64,000 nucleotides of DNA from Burkholderia plantarii. Its GTDB lineage: Bacteria; Pseudomonadota; Gammaproteobacteria; Burkholderiales; Burkholderiaceae. Every line of letters starts with the position of its first letter. The stretch's first letter is position 1. Location of the stretch: the NCBI RefSeq assembly GCF_001411805.1, contig NZ_CP007212.1, positions 3,534,001 through 3,598,000 of the forward strand. The letters are read 5' to 3'. Below are positions 13,116-22,133 of this stretch, one piece after another. The notes below the pieces were generated by a model, which made no database searches, was not told where the DNA came from, and saw only the letters and a program-made list of their open reading frames with translations. The position numbers and the translations under genes are program-made.

Positions 13116-14609
13116 TCAGCTCAGGTCGACCGGCACGAAGATCTGCGCGTCGTCGCGCTGGATCAGCAGCGCGAGGCTGTTGCCGGCGCTCTTTACCGCG
13201 TCGCGCAATTGCTCGGGGCTCGTCACCGGCCGGCCGTTCACGGCCAGGATCACGTCGCCCGGCTGGATGCCGGCGTTCGCGGCCGGCCCGGTGGCCTGCT
13301 GCACCACCAGCCCGTGCGTGAGCGAGCTGCCAGCGCGTTCCTGCGGGCTCAGCGGCCGCACCGCCACGCCCAGGCGCCCCTGCTCGGCCGGACCGTCGTT
13401 GCTGGCGGTCTGCTGGCTATCCGCCAGCGAGGTCAGCGTCACCGAAACGTCCTTCTTCGACTTGTCGCGCCAGATCTGCAGGTCGGCCTTGGTGCCCGGT
13501 TTCAGGCTCGCGATCTGTCCCGGTAGCATGGTGGAGTCCTGCACCGGCACGCCGTTGACGGCCAGGATCACGTCGCCGGGCTGCAGGCCCGCCTTCGCGG
13601 CCGGCCCCTTCGGATCGACCGAGCTGACCAGCGCGCCGTCGGGCTTCGGCAGCCCGAACGAACTGGCCAGCGTCTGGTCGAGGCCCTGCACCGCCACGCC
13701 GAGCCGGCCGCGGCTCACGTGGCCGGTCTTTACGAGTTCGTCCTTGACCTTGATCGCCTCGTTGATCGGGATCGCGAACGACAGGCCCTGGAAGCCGCCC
13801 GTCTGCGAGTAGATCATCGAGTTGATGCCGATCACCTCGCCCTGCAGGTTGAACAGCGGGCCGCCCGAGTTGCCGGGATTGACCGGCACGTCGGTCTGGA
13901 TGAACGGCGTGTAGTTCTCGTCGGGCAGCGCGCGCGACTTGGCGCTGATGATGCCCGAGGTGACCGTGTTGTCGAAGCCGTAGGGCGAACCGATCGCCAC
14001 CACCCACTGGCCGACCTTGCTCTGCTGCGGATCGCCGATCTTCACGACCGGCAGGCCGGTGGCGTCGATCTTCAGCACCGCGACGTCGGACTGCTTGTCC
14101 GAGCCGATCACCTTGGCGCGGTACTCGCGCTTGTCGGTCAGCTTGACGGTGACCACGTTGGCGCCGTCGATCACGTGAGCATTGGTGAGGATGTAGCCGT
14201 CCGGGCTGACGATGAAGCCCGAGCCGAGGCTCGTGCTCGGCTGGTCGTCGGCCTGGCCGCCGCCGCCGCCCATGCCCGGCACCTGGCCGTAGAAGTGCTT
14301 GAAGAACTGGTAGAACGGATCGCTCGGATCGATCGGCAACTGCTGCGGGCCGCCGCCGCGCCGCGCCGACGCCTTCACGACATGCTTCGCGCTGATGTTG
14401 ACGACGGCCGGACCGTAGGTCTCGACGAGCCCCGAGAAGTCGGGGATGCCGGTCTTCGCGGCGGCCTCGGCCGGCATCAGCGCGGCGGCCGCGGCCGGCG
14501 TGATGATCTGAGGCGGCTGCGCGTGATGCGTGCCGGCGACATAACCTGCTGACAATGCGGCCGCGACGGCCACGGCAACGGCGCTGCGCGCCAGGAAACG
14601 GGTGTTCAT
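13116..14609 (-). CDS. degP: DegP/MucD-type periplasmic serine protease (Do family)
   Basis: 497-residue envelope quality-control protease/chaperone. It has a signal peptide or N-terminal anchor (residues ~8-25), a trypsin-like domain with the triad His145 (TNAHVID), Asp175 (SDVAVLKID) and Ser248 (NPGNSGGPL), and two C-terminal PDZ domains, each with a GLQPGD/GIQPGDVILAVNG motif. A Gly-rich Q-linker (around PGMGGGGGQADDQP) precedes the catalytic core. It degrades or refolds misfolded periplasmic proteins. It lies just downstream of the minus-strand two-component pair at 14720-16705 with a 110-bp gap, so it might be under that system or under RpoE; no clear RpoE promoter was identified. Confidence 0.95.
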   Translation of the reverse strand: MNTRFLARSAVAVAVAAALSAGYVAGTHHAQPPQIITPAAAAALMPAEAAAKTGIPDFSGLVETYGPAVVNISAKHVVKASARRGGGPQQLPIDPSDPFYQFFKHFYGQVPGMGGGGGQADDQPSTSLGSGFIVSPDGYILTNAHVIDGANVVTVKLTDKREYRAKVIGSDKQSDVAVLKIDATGLPVVKIGDPQQSKVGQWVVAIGSPYGFDNTVTSGIISAKSRALPDENYTPFIQTDVPVNPGNSGGPLFNLQGEVIGINSMIYSQTGGFQGLSFAIPINEAIKVKDELVKTGHVSRGRLGVAVQGLDQTLASSFGLPKPDGALVSSVDPKGPAAKAGLQPGDVILAVNGVPVQDSTMLPGQIASLKPGTKADLQIWRDKSKKDVSVTLTSLADSQQTASNDGPAEQGRLGVAVRPLSPQERAGSSLTHGLVVQQATGPAANAGIQPGDVILAVNGRPVTSPEQLRDAVKSAGNSLALLIQRDDAQIFVPVDLS

Positions 14610-14719
14610 CGTGCTACCTCCTCATCGTTGGTTCGCAGCGTAACGGCGCTGTCTTAAAGGAGGCTTAACCTAACCGGGGACAGAGCGCGCACCCATGCCC
14701 AGCGGCCTTCAAACGGCTT

Positions 14720-16039
14720 TCACGGGCGCCGCGCGTCGCCGAACGCGAGTTCCACCAGCAGGCCGCCCGCGCCCGATTCGCCGAGCGTGACGACGGCGCC
14801 CTGCTGCGCGGCCACGCGCTTGACGATCGCGAGCCCGAGGCCGCTGCCCGACACGTCGGTGCGCGCCCGCGCGGACGAGTCGCGGTAGAAGCGGTCGAAC
14901 ACGCGCTCGCGCTCGTCGGGCGGAATCCCCGGCCCGCTATCGGCGACCCGCACGAGCGCGCGGCCGTCCGGCGCGAAGCCGAGCGAGACGTCGATGCGGC
15001 CGCCGTCGGGCGTGTACTTCACGGCGTTGTCGAGCACGTTGTTGAACATCACGCGCAGCGCGCCGATGTCGGCGTCGACCACGGCCGGCTCGGTGCCCTC
15101 GATGCCGAGATCGATGCCGCGCTTCTGCGCGACGATCGCATGGGCGCTGACGCAGCCGGCCAGCACCTCGTCGAGCGCGACCGGCTCGACCACGGTGGCA
15201 CCGTCGGGCTCCGAGCGCGCCAGCGCGAGCAACTGCTCGGCCAGCCGGGTGGCGCGCGTGACGCCGCTCTGCAGGTCGGCGAGCGCCTCGCGGCGCGTCT
15301 CGTCGTCCTGCGCGCGCGCCACCAGCTGGGCCTGGATCTGCACCGCGGCGAGCGGCGTGCGCAGTTCGTGGGCGGCATCGGCGACGAACGCCTTCTGCGT
15401 GTCGAGCGCGGCGGCCAGCCGCGACAGCAGCCCGTTCAGCGCATGCACGAGCGGCTGCACCTCCTGCGGCAGGCGCGCGTCGGGCAGCGGATCGAGCGCC
15501 TCGGGGCGGCGCGACTCGACCGCGCGCGTAACGCGCCGCAACGGCCGCATGCCGCGTCCGACGATCATCCAGACCGCCGCGCCGAGGAACGGCAGCAGCA
15601 CGATCAGCGGCCACACGGTGCGCAGCGCGACGCTGGCCGCGAGCCGGTTGCGCACCGACAGCGGCTGCGCGAGCTGCACCACGTTGTCGCCGACGATCGC
15701 GCCGTACACGCGCCATTCGCCGCGATCGGTGTGTTCGGTCGAGAAGCCGAGCTCCGCGCGGGGCGCGATCGGCGCGCGCGGGTGCGAGAAGTACATGAGG
15801 TTGCCGTTGCGATTCCAGATCTGGATCACGATGCCCTCGTCGCCGCCGTTGGCGCGCGAGCCGAACACCTGCGAGAACGGCTCGGACGGCAGCGCCGCCG
15901 CGATTTCCTGGAGCTGGTAGTCGAACAGCTCGTTGGCCTCGGCGAGCGCCTGCCGGTAGATCAGCCAGCCGGCGGCGCCGACGCCCGCGAGCACGATCGC
16001 GAGCAGCCAGATCAGCAGTTGATGACGAATCGACCGCAC
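14720..16039 (-). CDS. sensor histidine kinase (QseC/PmrB-like)
   Basis: 439-residue inner-membrane sensor with helix 1 at residues ~7-28, a periplasmic domain to ~140, helix 2 at ~142-162, HAMP, and a HisKA domain with phospho-acceptor His224 (DAAHELRTPL). The HATPase domain carries N (NNVLDNAVKYTPDGG), G1 (VADSGPGIP) and G2 (GSGLGLAIVKRV) boxes. The start is GTG (16037-16039), three bases after the stop of the response-regulator gene, so the two are co-translated. The periplasmic part contains IVIQIWNRNGNLMYFS, like QseC-type two-component sensor N-terminal domains. The signal is unknown. Confidence 0.92.
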   Translation of the reverse strand: MRSIRHQLLIWLLAIVLAGVGAAGWLIYRQALAEANELFDYQLQEIAAALPSEPFSQVFGSRANGGDEGIVIQIWNRNGNLMYFSHPRAPIAPRAELGFSTEHTDRGEWRVYGAIVGDNVVQLAQPLSVRNRLAASVALRTVWPLIVLLPFLGAAVWMIVGRGMRPLRRVTRAVESRRPEALDPLPDARLPQEVQPLVHALNGLLSRLAAALDTQKAFVADAAHELRTPLAAVQIQAQLVARAQDDETRREALADLQSGVTRATRLAEQLLALARSEPDGATVVEPVALDEVLAGCVSAHAIVAQKRGIDLGIEGTEPAVVDADIGALRVMFNNVLDNAVKYTPDGGRIDVSLGFAPDGRALVRVADSGPGIPPDERERVFDRFYRDSSARARTDVSGSGLGLAIVKRVAAQQGAVVTLGESGAGGLLVELAFGDARRP

Positions 16040-16042
16040 GCG

Positions 16043-16705
16043 CTACGATTCCTTGACGACCATGTAGCCGAGCCCGCGCACGTTGCGGATCAGGTCCGAG
16101 CCGAGCTTCTTGCGCAGCGCGTGGATGTAGACCTCCACCGTGTTGCTGCCGATTTCCTCGCCCCAGCCGTACATCTTCTCCTCGAGCTGGCTCTTCGAGA
16201 GCACCGCGCCGGGCCGCGCGAGCAGCGCCTCGAGCAGCGCGAACTCGCGCGCCGAGAGCGCCACCGGCGCGCCGTCGAGCGTGACCTGGTGCGAGGCCGG
16301 GTCGAGCGTGAGCGCGCCGTGGCGGATCACCGATTCGCTGCGGCCGGCCTGGCGGCGGATCAGCGCGCGCATGCGCGCGGCCAGCTCGTCGAGGTCGAAC
16401 GGCTTGACGAGGTAGTCGTCGGCGCCGGCGTCGAGCCCCTTCACGCGGTCCGACACGGCGTCGCGCGCGGTGATGATCAGCACCGGCAGCGCGTGGCCGC
16501 GCGAGCGTGCCGTGCGCAGCACGTCCACGCCGTCGCGCTTGGGCAGCCCGAGATCGAGCAGCATCAGGTCGTAGGTCTCGCCGCCGAGCGCGGTCAGCGC
16601 GGCCTCGCCGTCCTGCACCCAGTCCACCGCGCAGCCGTCGGCCTTGAGCGCCTTGCGCACGCCCTCGGCGATCATCCTGTCGTCTTCGACCAGCAGTATT
16701 CGCAT
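16043..16705 (-). CDS. OmpR/PhoB-family response regulator (QseB/PmrA-like)
   Basis: 220-residue DNA-binding regulator. The receiver domain has the acidic pair in VEDDR, phospho-acceptor Asp51 (LLDLGLPKRDG) and Lys in VKPFD. The C-terminal winged helix is recognised by GAVLSKSQLEEKMYGWGEE and YIHALRKKLGSDLIRNVRGLGY. The ATG at 16703-16705 gives the standard MRILLVEDD start; longer frames only add an unrelated leader. First gene of the operon with the kinase at 14720-16039, divergent from dacB. Confidence 0.95.
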   Translation of the reverse strand: MRILLVEDDRMIAEGVRKALKADGCAVDWVQDGEAALTALGGETYDLMLLDLGLPKRDGVDVLRTARSRGHALPVLIITARDAVSDRVKGLDAGADDYLVKPFDLDELAARMRALIRRQAGRSESVIRHGALTLDPASHQVTLDGAPVALSAREFALLEALLARPGAVLSKSQLEEKMYGWGEEIGSNTVEVYIHALRKKLGSDLIRNVRGLGYMVVKES

Positions 16706-16848
16706 CGTGTCCGCATCCGTGACGCCACAATCAATGGCGGCCATTGTAGCGCCCCGCGCGGCGCATTTCGTCATCCCGCCCACGATGCTTGTCTCTACAA
16801 TGTGCGCTTCCGGTCAAAGTCGGCCGGTCCAGCCCTACTCGTTCGTCG

Positions 16849-18402
16849 ATGAATCCTATCCGCCGCCTTACCGTTGTCCTTCATTCCCGCACGCGCCACG
16901 GGCGCGCCGCCGTCGTGCTGGCTGCCTGCGCCGCGCTCGCGTTCGCCGCGCCGGCCGAGGCGCGCAAGAAACCGCGCGCCGCGAAGCACGCGGCCGTGGC
17001 GACCGCCCCCGCCGCCAGCGTGGCCGCCGCGCGCGGCATCCTGCCGGCCTCGGTGCTGGCCGGGCTGCAGCGCGCCCACGTGCCGGCCTCGGCCATCAGC
17101 GTGGTGGTCGAGAAGATCGGCGCACGCGCGCCGGTGGTGAACTGGAACGGCGAGCGGCCGATGCTGCCGGCCTCGACCATGAAGCTCGTGACCACCTACT
17201 CGGGGCTCGCGATGCTCGGCGCCGACTACCGCTACCGCACCACCGCCTGGGCCGACGGCACGGTCGATCCCACCGGCACGCTGCACGGCAACCTCTACAT
17301 CAAGGGCACCGGCGACCCGAAGCTGGTACCCGAGGAACTGATCGACCTGGTCGACAAGATCCGCCGCGCCGGCATCGTCAACGTCGACGGCGCGCTGGTG
17401 CTCGACAAGACGTTCTTCGCGCCGTCCACGCGCGATCTGCCCGCGTTCGACGACGACACCTACGCGCCGTACAACGTCGGCCCCGACCCGCTGCTCTACG
17501 CGTTCAAGTCGCTGTCGTTCACGGTCACCCCGAGCGACAGCGGCGCGGTGGCGATCGACGTCGTGCCGCCGCTCGCGAACCTGACGGTCGACAACGAGGT
17601 CAGCGAGGGCGGCGGTTCCTGCGCGGCGGCGGCGGCCGCCGCGCGCCCGCACCTCTCGACCGACGCGAACGGCGCGTTGACCGCCAGCTTCGCGGGCCGC
17701 TTCCCGCAACACTGCGAACCGATCACGACCAACATCGCCGTGCTCGATCATTCGCAGTTCTTCTCGCAGGGCTTCCTCGCGCTGTGGCGCTCGACGGGCG
17801 GCACCTTCAACGGCCGCGTCCTCGAGGGCAAGGTGCCGAACACCGCGCGCCCGGTGGCCGTCCACCACGGCCCGGTGCTGTCGAGCATCGTCTACGACAT
17901 CAACAAGAACAGCAACAACACGATGGCGCGCAACCTGTTCCTGTCGCTCGGCGCGCTCGAGGGCAAGCCGCCCGCCACGCCCGAGCAGTCGGCCGGCGTG
18001 ATCCGCGCGTTCCTCGCCAAAAGCGGCATCGCGATGCCGGAGCTGGTGCTCGACAACGGCTCCGGCCTGTCGCGCGACGAGCACATCAGCGCGCAGTCGC
18101 TCGCCGCGCTGCTGCAGGCCGCCAACGCGAGCCCGGTGGCGCAGTCGTTCGTCGAATCGCTGCCGATCGTCGGCGTGGACGGCACCATGAAACGCCGCCT
18201 GACCAACCAGCCCGTGCTCGGCAACGCGCACATCAAGACCGGCACGCTGCGCGACGTGCGCGCGATCGCCGGCTACGTGGCCTCGGCCGACGGCAACAGC
18301 TACGTGGTGGTCAGCTTCATCAACGACGCGCACGCGGCCGCCGCGCGCGCGGCCCACGACGCGCTGCTCGAATGGGTCTACGCGGGGCCGGGCGGCGAGT
18401 GA
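16849..18402 (+). CDS. dacB: D-alanyl-D-alanine carboxypeptidase/endopeptidase (PBP4)
   Basis: Periplasmic class C low-molecular-mass penicillin-binding protein, 517 residues, that trims or cleaves peptidoglycan cross-links. It has a signal peptide (VVLAACAALAFAAPAEA), the SxxK motif Ser109-Thr-Met-Lys112 (PASTMKL), the SxN motif near Ser355 (NSNNTMARN) and the KTG motif at 463-465 (HIKTGTLRDV). A large insert between the first two motifs is typical for PBP4. The ATG at 16849 puts the signal peptide at a normal distance from the N terminus. Divergent from the two-component pair; monocistronic. Confidence 0.95.
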   Translation: MNPIRRLTVVLHSRTRHGRAAVVLAACAALAFAAPAEARKKPRAAKHAAVATAPAASVAAARGILPASVLAGLQRAHVPASAISVVVEKIGARAPVVNWNGERPMLPASTMKLVTTYSGLAMLGADYRYRTTAWADGTVDPTGTLHGNLYIKGTGDPKLVPEELIDLVDKIRRAGIVNVDGALVLDKTFFAPSTRDLPAFDDDTYAPYNVGPDPLLYAFKSLSFTVTPSDSGAVAIDVVPPLANLTVDNEVSEGGGSCAAAAAAARPHLSTDANGALTASFAGRFPQHCEPITTNIAVLDHSQFFSQGFLALWRSTGGTFNGRVLEGKVPNTARPVAVHHGPVLSSIVYDINKNSNNTMARNLFLSLGALEGKPPATPEQSAGVIRAFLAKSGIAMPELVLDNGSGLSRDEHISAQSLAALLQAANASPVAQSFVESLPIVGVDGTMKRRLTNQPVLGNAHIKTGTLRDVRAIAGYVASADGNSYVVVSFINDAHAAAARAAHDALLEWVYAGPGGE

Positions 18403-18742
18403 ACGGATTCAGCGGCTCGCCTCGGCGCGCCGCCGCGCATGCGCCCACGTCAACCGGAGCCCGGCGCGCGAGCAGGCGAATCGGCCCACTCGGGCCGCCG
18501 GTTCATCCGCCCGCCAGCATTCCACCGCCGGGCGGCACCCGCCGCTGAGCCAACCCGCACGCGACACCGCAAGTGCTCCTCCCCGCCGCGCTTGCGGGCA
18601 AACCCTCCCCCCGAACACTCCCTCTACGGAACTTGTCGCGCCCGTCGCGGCGATTGCGTACGCTTTTGCTCTGCATCCAACCCGGCCGGCCATGAACGAG
18701 CCGGGGCGATGGCTGACCAGACTCGAAGAGGGGGAGACGCCC
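18403..18742. other. 340-bp intergenic region between dacB and the desaturase-family gene
   Basis: No gene is supported. The end of the region has the strong Shine-Dalgarno GAGGGGGAG (18728-18736) of the next gene. No clear terminator hairpin was found after dacB. Confidence 0.5.
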
Positions 18743-19708
18743 ATGCAATTCAACGTCGAATTGCTGTTGCTCGCGCTGGCGCCCGTGTTCCTGCTCTGCA
18801 TCGGCTGGGAAGCGTGGCACCTGGCGCGCACACGCCCGCAGGACGCCGTCTACGGCTGGCGCGACACGCTCTGCAACGCGGCGCTCGCGCTCATGCACCA
18901 GGGCGCCGACAAGCTCGCCTGGCTCGCGGTGATCCCGATCTACGCCTACTGCTACGACCACTACCGCGTGATCACCTGGCCCGCGAGCTGGCTGTCGTTC
19001 GTGGTCCTGTTCATCGCGCAGGACCTGCTCTACTACGGCTTCCATCGCGCGAGCCACCGGGTGCGCTGGCTGTGGGCCGCGCACGTGGTCCACCACTCGT
19101 CGGAGCGGCTCAACTTTTCGACCGCGTTCCGCCAGAGCCTGATGTATCCGGTGGCCGGCATGTGGCTGTTCTGGCTGCCGCTCGCGTTCCTCGGTTTTGC
19201 GCCGCAGCAGATCGTCGGCATCGTGCTGATCAATCTCGCGTTCCAGTTCTTCGTCCACACTCAGACGATTCCGAAGCTCGGCTGGCTCGAAACCTTCCTG
19301 AACACGCCGTCGATCCATCGCGCGCACCATGCGCGCAACCCGCGCTACATCGACCGCAACTACGCGGGCGTGCTGGTAATCTGGGACCGGCTGTTCGGCA
19401 GCTACGTCGAGGAGGATCCGCACGACGCACCGGTCTACGGCATCGTCGAGCCGCTGAATTCGAACAATCCGCTCGTCGCGACCTTCCACGAATGGCGCTC
19501 GATGGCCGCCGACGCGAACTCGGTCGCCGGCGCGCGCAACAAGTGGCGCGCGATTTTCGGAGCGCCCGAATGGGCGAGCGCTTATCATGCGCAGGTTACC
19601 GGCGCGCCGCCAGCGGCGGCCGCCGCGGTCCGAGGGGGGCCGGAAAACACGGCGCGACCCGCCGCCGTGCCGCCGGACATCGGGCACCACGCGTCTGACG
19701 ACGCGTAA
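18743..19708 (+). CDS. sterol desaturase / fatty acid hydroxylase superfamily membrane protein
   Basis: 321-residue di-iron membrane oxygenase candidate with several hydrophobic segments. The histidine clusters of the superfamily are present: FHRASHR, HVVHHSSE and IHRAHHARN. These bind two irons for O2-dependent hydroxylation or desaturation of lipid C-H bonds. The start at 18743 is chosen for the SD GAGGGGGAG seven bases upstream and the hydrophobic N terminus (MQFNVELLLLALAPVFLL). The substrate cannot be read from sequence; bacterial members often act on fatty acids, carotenoids or hopanoid-like lipids. The last ~35 residues are Ala/Pro-rich. Followed after 41 bases by a GDSL lipoprotein gene. 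Confidence 0.88.
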   Translation: MQFNVELLLLALAPVFLLCIGWEAWHLARTRPQDAVYGWRDTLCNAALALMHQGADKLAWLAVIPIYAYCYDHYRVITWPASWLSFVVLFIAQDLLYYGFHRASHRVRWLWAAHVVHHSSERLNFSTAFRQSLMYPVAGMWLFWLPLAFLGFAPQQIVGIVLINLAFQFFVHTQTIPKLGWLETFLNTPSIHRAHHARNPRYIDRNYAGVLVIWDRLFGSYVEEDPHDAPVYGIVEPLNSNNPLVATFHEWRSMAADANSVAGARNKWRAIFGAPEWASAYHAQVTGAPPAAAAAVRGGPENTARPAAVPPDIGHHASDDA

Positions 19709-19749
19709 CACAAAGCAGTCTGGCCATATCTATACGAGGAGATGAATGC

Positions 19750-20892
19750 ATGAAGCCGACACCCACCGCCACGCCCCGTCTGCCGAGCCGCTTGAGGCGC
19801 ACGGCCCAGCTGGCGATCGCGAGCGCCGTGCTCGCGCTGCTCGCCGCCTGCGGCGGCGGTGACGACAACGCCGCGCCCACCCCGACGGCCAGCGTGAAGA
19901 TGCAGGTCGTGTCGTTCGGAGACAGCCTGTCCGACGTCGGCACCTACTCGCCGCAGATCCTGCTCGGCTTCGGCGGCGGCCGCTTCACCACCAATCCGGG
20001 CGAGGTCTGGACCCAGAAGGTGGCGGAGTTCTATGGCGACACCCTCAAGCCGGCCTACGAAGGCGGGTTCGGCGTGCCGCTGCAGGCCACTGGCGGCCTC
20101 GGCTACGCGCAGGGCGGCTCGCGCGTGACGCAGCAGCCCGGCATCGGCCACGCCGACGCATCGGTGGCGAACGCCGATTTCGCGCAGGCCACCACCACGC
20201 CGATCTCGACCCAGGTCCAGCAATACCTGCAGCAGTACGGCAGCTTCAACGCGAACCAGATCGTGCTCGTGAACGGCGGCGCGAACGACATCCTGCTGCA
20301 GGCGCAGATCGCGCAGGCGGCCGGCAGCACGCCGGCCGCGCAGGTCGCGGCGGCGCAGGCAGTGGGCCTCGCCGCGCAGCAGCTGGGCGGGATCGTCGCG
20401 CAGATCGCCTCGTCGGGCGCGAGCCACGTGTTCGTCTCGAACATGCCCGACATCGGCACCACGCCGCTCGCGGTGGCGGGCGGCGCGGCCACGGCCGCCG
20501 CGCTCACGCAGCTCTCGGCCCTCTTCAACCAGACGCTGGCGGCCACGCTGACGGCGCTGAACGTCGACACCACCAAGGTGAAGCTGATGGACACCTTCAC
20601 CTGGCAGGACGGCGTCGGCGCGAACTTCGCGGCCAACGGCTTCTCGGTCGGCAACACCGGCACCGCCTGCAACCTCGACGCGATGGCCGCCGCCGCGGCC
20701 AAGGCCGGCGTCGCGCAGCCGAGCGCGTTCGCCTCGTCGCTGTTCTGCTCGCCGCAGACCTATACGGTCGCGAACGCCGACCAGACCTACATGTTCGCCG
20801 ACACGGTCCACCCGACCACTCGCCTGCACGCGCTGTTCGCGCAGTTCGTCGAGCAGCAGATCGCGGCGGCCGGCGTGGGCGCGCCGAAGTAA
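19750..20892 (+). CDS. SGNH/GDSL-family lipoprotein esterase/lipase
   Basis: 380-residue secreted hydrolase. The signal peptide ends in a lipobox (LALLAACGGGDD), so it is probably lipid-anchored. Block I Ser is in VVSFGDSLSDVGTY, block III Asn in VNGGANDI, and the C-terminal Asp-His pair is in FADTVHPTTRLH. These are all four SGNH signatures. It should cleave esters of lipids or acylated surface polymers. It is preceded by GAGGAG at good spacing and followed by a perfect terminator at 20941-20971. It may be co-transcribed with the desaturase-family gene 41 bases upstream, which would fit a shared role in lipid modification, but that is inference. Confidence 0.9.
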   Translation: MKPTPTATPRLPSRLRRTAQLAIASAVLALLAACGGGDDNAAPTPTASVKMQVVSFGDSLSDVGTYSPQILLGFGGGRFTTNPGEVWTQKVAEFYGDTLKPAYEGGFGVPLQATGGLGYAQGGSRVTQQPGIGHADASVANADFAQATTTPISTQVQQYLQQYGSFNANQIVLVNGGANDILLQAQIAQAAGSTPAAQVAAAQAVGLAAQQLGGIVAQIASSGASHVFVSNMPDIGTTPLAVAGGAATAAALTQLSALFNQTLAATLTALNVDTTKVKLMDTFTWQDGVGANFAANGFSVGNTGTACNLDAMAAAAAKAGVAQPSAFASSLFCSPQTYTVANADQTYMFADTVHPTTRLHALFAQFVEQQIAAAGVGAPK

Positions 20893-20940
20893 GCACCGGA
20901 GTCAGCACTGATACAGGCGCCGAGCGGCGCCGCAAACGAC

Positions 20941-20971
20941 AACGCCCGGCGCGATGCGCCGGGCGTTTTTT
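20941..20971 (+). terminator. intrinsic terminator of the GDSL lipoprotein gene
   Basis: Perfect 12-bp stem (AACGCCCGGCGC / GCGCCGGGCGTT) with a GAT loop and six T in all at the end. Confidence 0.95.
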
Positions 20972-21014
20972 CATCGCAAACCGGATTTCGGGGTGGCCCG
21001 CTCGCGGCGCGGGT

Positions 21015-22121
21015 TCAGTGCCCCGTGCCGGCGCCGTGCTCGAACGCGGCGGCGGCGCGGCCGAGCCGGTCGTTTACGGCGATCCATTCCGGCGTGTCGG
21101 GCAGTTGCTCGACGAGAATCCGCGTCACGCTCGCGCGGTCGAGCGCGCGCAGCAGGCTGTAGAGCTCGCGCGCATAGGCCTGCGGGTCTTCCGGCGCGGC
21201 CACGAAATGCACGCCGCCGGCCGTGGCCCAGGCGCCGGCGCTCGAGGTGCGCGCCACCAGCGCGACCGGCTCGCCGGCCGCCGCGGCCGCGTCGAGCAGC
21301 GGCGCGAGCCGCCAGAACGGCAGCAGCGCGAGCGGCGTGCGCGGCGCGTAGTGCGCCTTCAACGTGCCCGAGGCACGCGGCGCGCCGGCGTCGCCGCCGT
21401 CCGGCAGGCGCGGCATGGTGCCGAGCACTTCGGCGATCTGCCGCGGCGTGACGTGGCCGGGCCGCAGCAGCGCCGGGAAGCCGCGCGACAGGTCGAGGAT
21501 CGTCGATTCGATACCGACTTCGGCCGCGCCGCCGTCGAGTACGTGGACCGCATCGCCGAACTCGTCGCGCACGTGCTGCGCGGTGGTCGGGCTGACGTGG
21601 CCGAAACGGTTCGCGGACGGCGCGGCGACGCCGCCGTGGCCGGCACGCCGCGCGCTGAACGCCGCGAGCAGCGCCTGCGCGACCGGATGCGACGGGCAGC
21701 GCAGCCCGACCGAGTCCTGTCCACCGCTGACCGCGTCGGGAATGTGCGCGGCGCGCTTCAGGATCAGCGTGAGCGGCCCGGGCCAGAACGCCTCGATCAG
21801 CTTGCGCGCGTCGGCCGGCAGCGCCGGCACCCAGTAGCCCGGGTCGCCGCCGGGCGGCAGGTGGACGATCACCGGATGGTTCGCCGGCCGGCCCTTGGCC
21901 GCGTAGATGCGCGCGACCGCCTGCGGCGATTCGGCGTCGCCGCCGAGGCCGTAGACGGTTTCGGTCGGAAACGCGACGAGTTCGCCGGCGGCGAGCCGCG
22001 CGGCGGCCTCGTCGATCCGTGCGGCCGGCACGCCGAGGAGCCCGGACGCACCGGACGCACCGGACACATCGGGAGCGTCAGGCGCGTGGCCGGCTGGCGT
22101 CGGGCGGGCGTCGGAAGTCAT
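21015..22121 (-). CDS. tsaC: L-threonylcarbamoyladenylate synthase, long Sua5/YwlC form
   Basis: Makes threonylcarbamoyl-AMP from threonine, bicarbonate and ATP for the t6A37 modification of ANN-reading tRNAs. 368 residues: an N-terminal YrdC domain with FPTETVYGLGGDA and the KGRPANHPVIVHL (K-x-R-x(3)-P) signature, then a linker and the C-terminal Sua5 domain (from about residue 230). The long two-domain form is unlike the short E. coli TsaC. The first ~30 residues are a Pro/Ala/Gly-rich tail not needed by the fold. It follows purK by 12 bases on the same strand, so it is the last gene of the purC-purE-purK transcript. Confidence 0.95.
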   Translation of the reverse strand: MTSDARPTPAGHAPDAPDVSGASGASGLLGVPAARIDEAAARLAAGELVAFPTETVYGLGGDAESPQAVARIYAAKGRPANHPVIVHLPPGGDPGYWVPALPADARKLIEAFWPGPLTLILKRAAHIPDAVSGGQDSVGLRCPSHPVAQALLAAFSARRAGHGGVAAPSANRFGHVSPTTAQHVRDEFGDAVHVLDGGAAEVGIESTILDLSRGFPALLRPGHVTPRQIAEVLGTMPRLPDGGDAGAPRASGTLKAHYAPRTPLALLPFWRLAPLLDAAAAAGEPVALVARTSSAGAWATAGGVHFVAAPEDPQAYARELYSLLRALDRASVTRILVEQLPDTPEWIAVNDRLGRAAAAFEHGAGTGH

Positions 22122-22133
22122 CGCGGCATGCCC

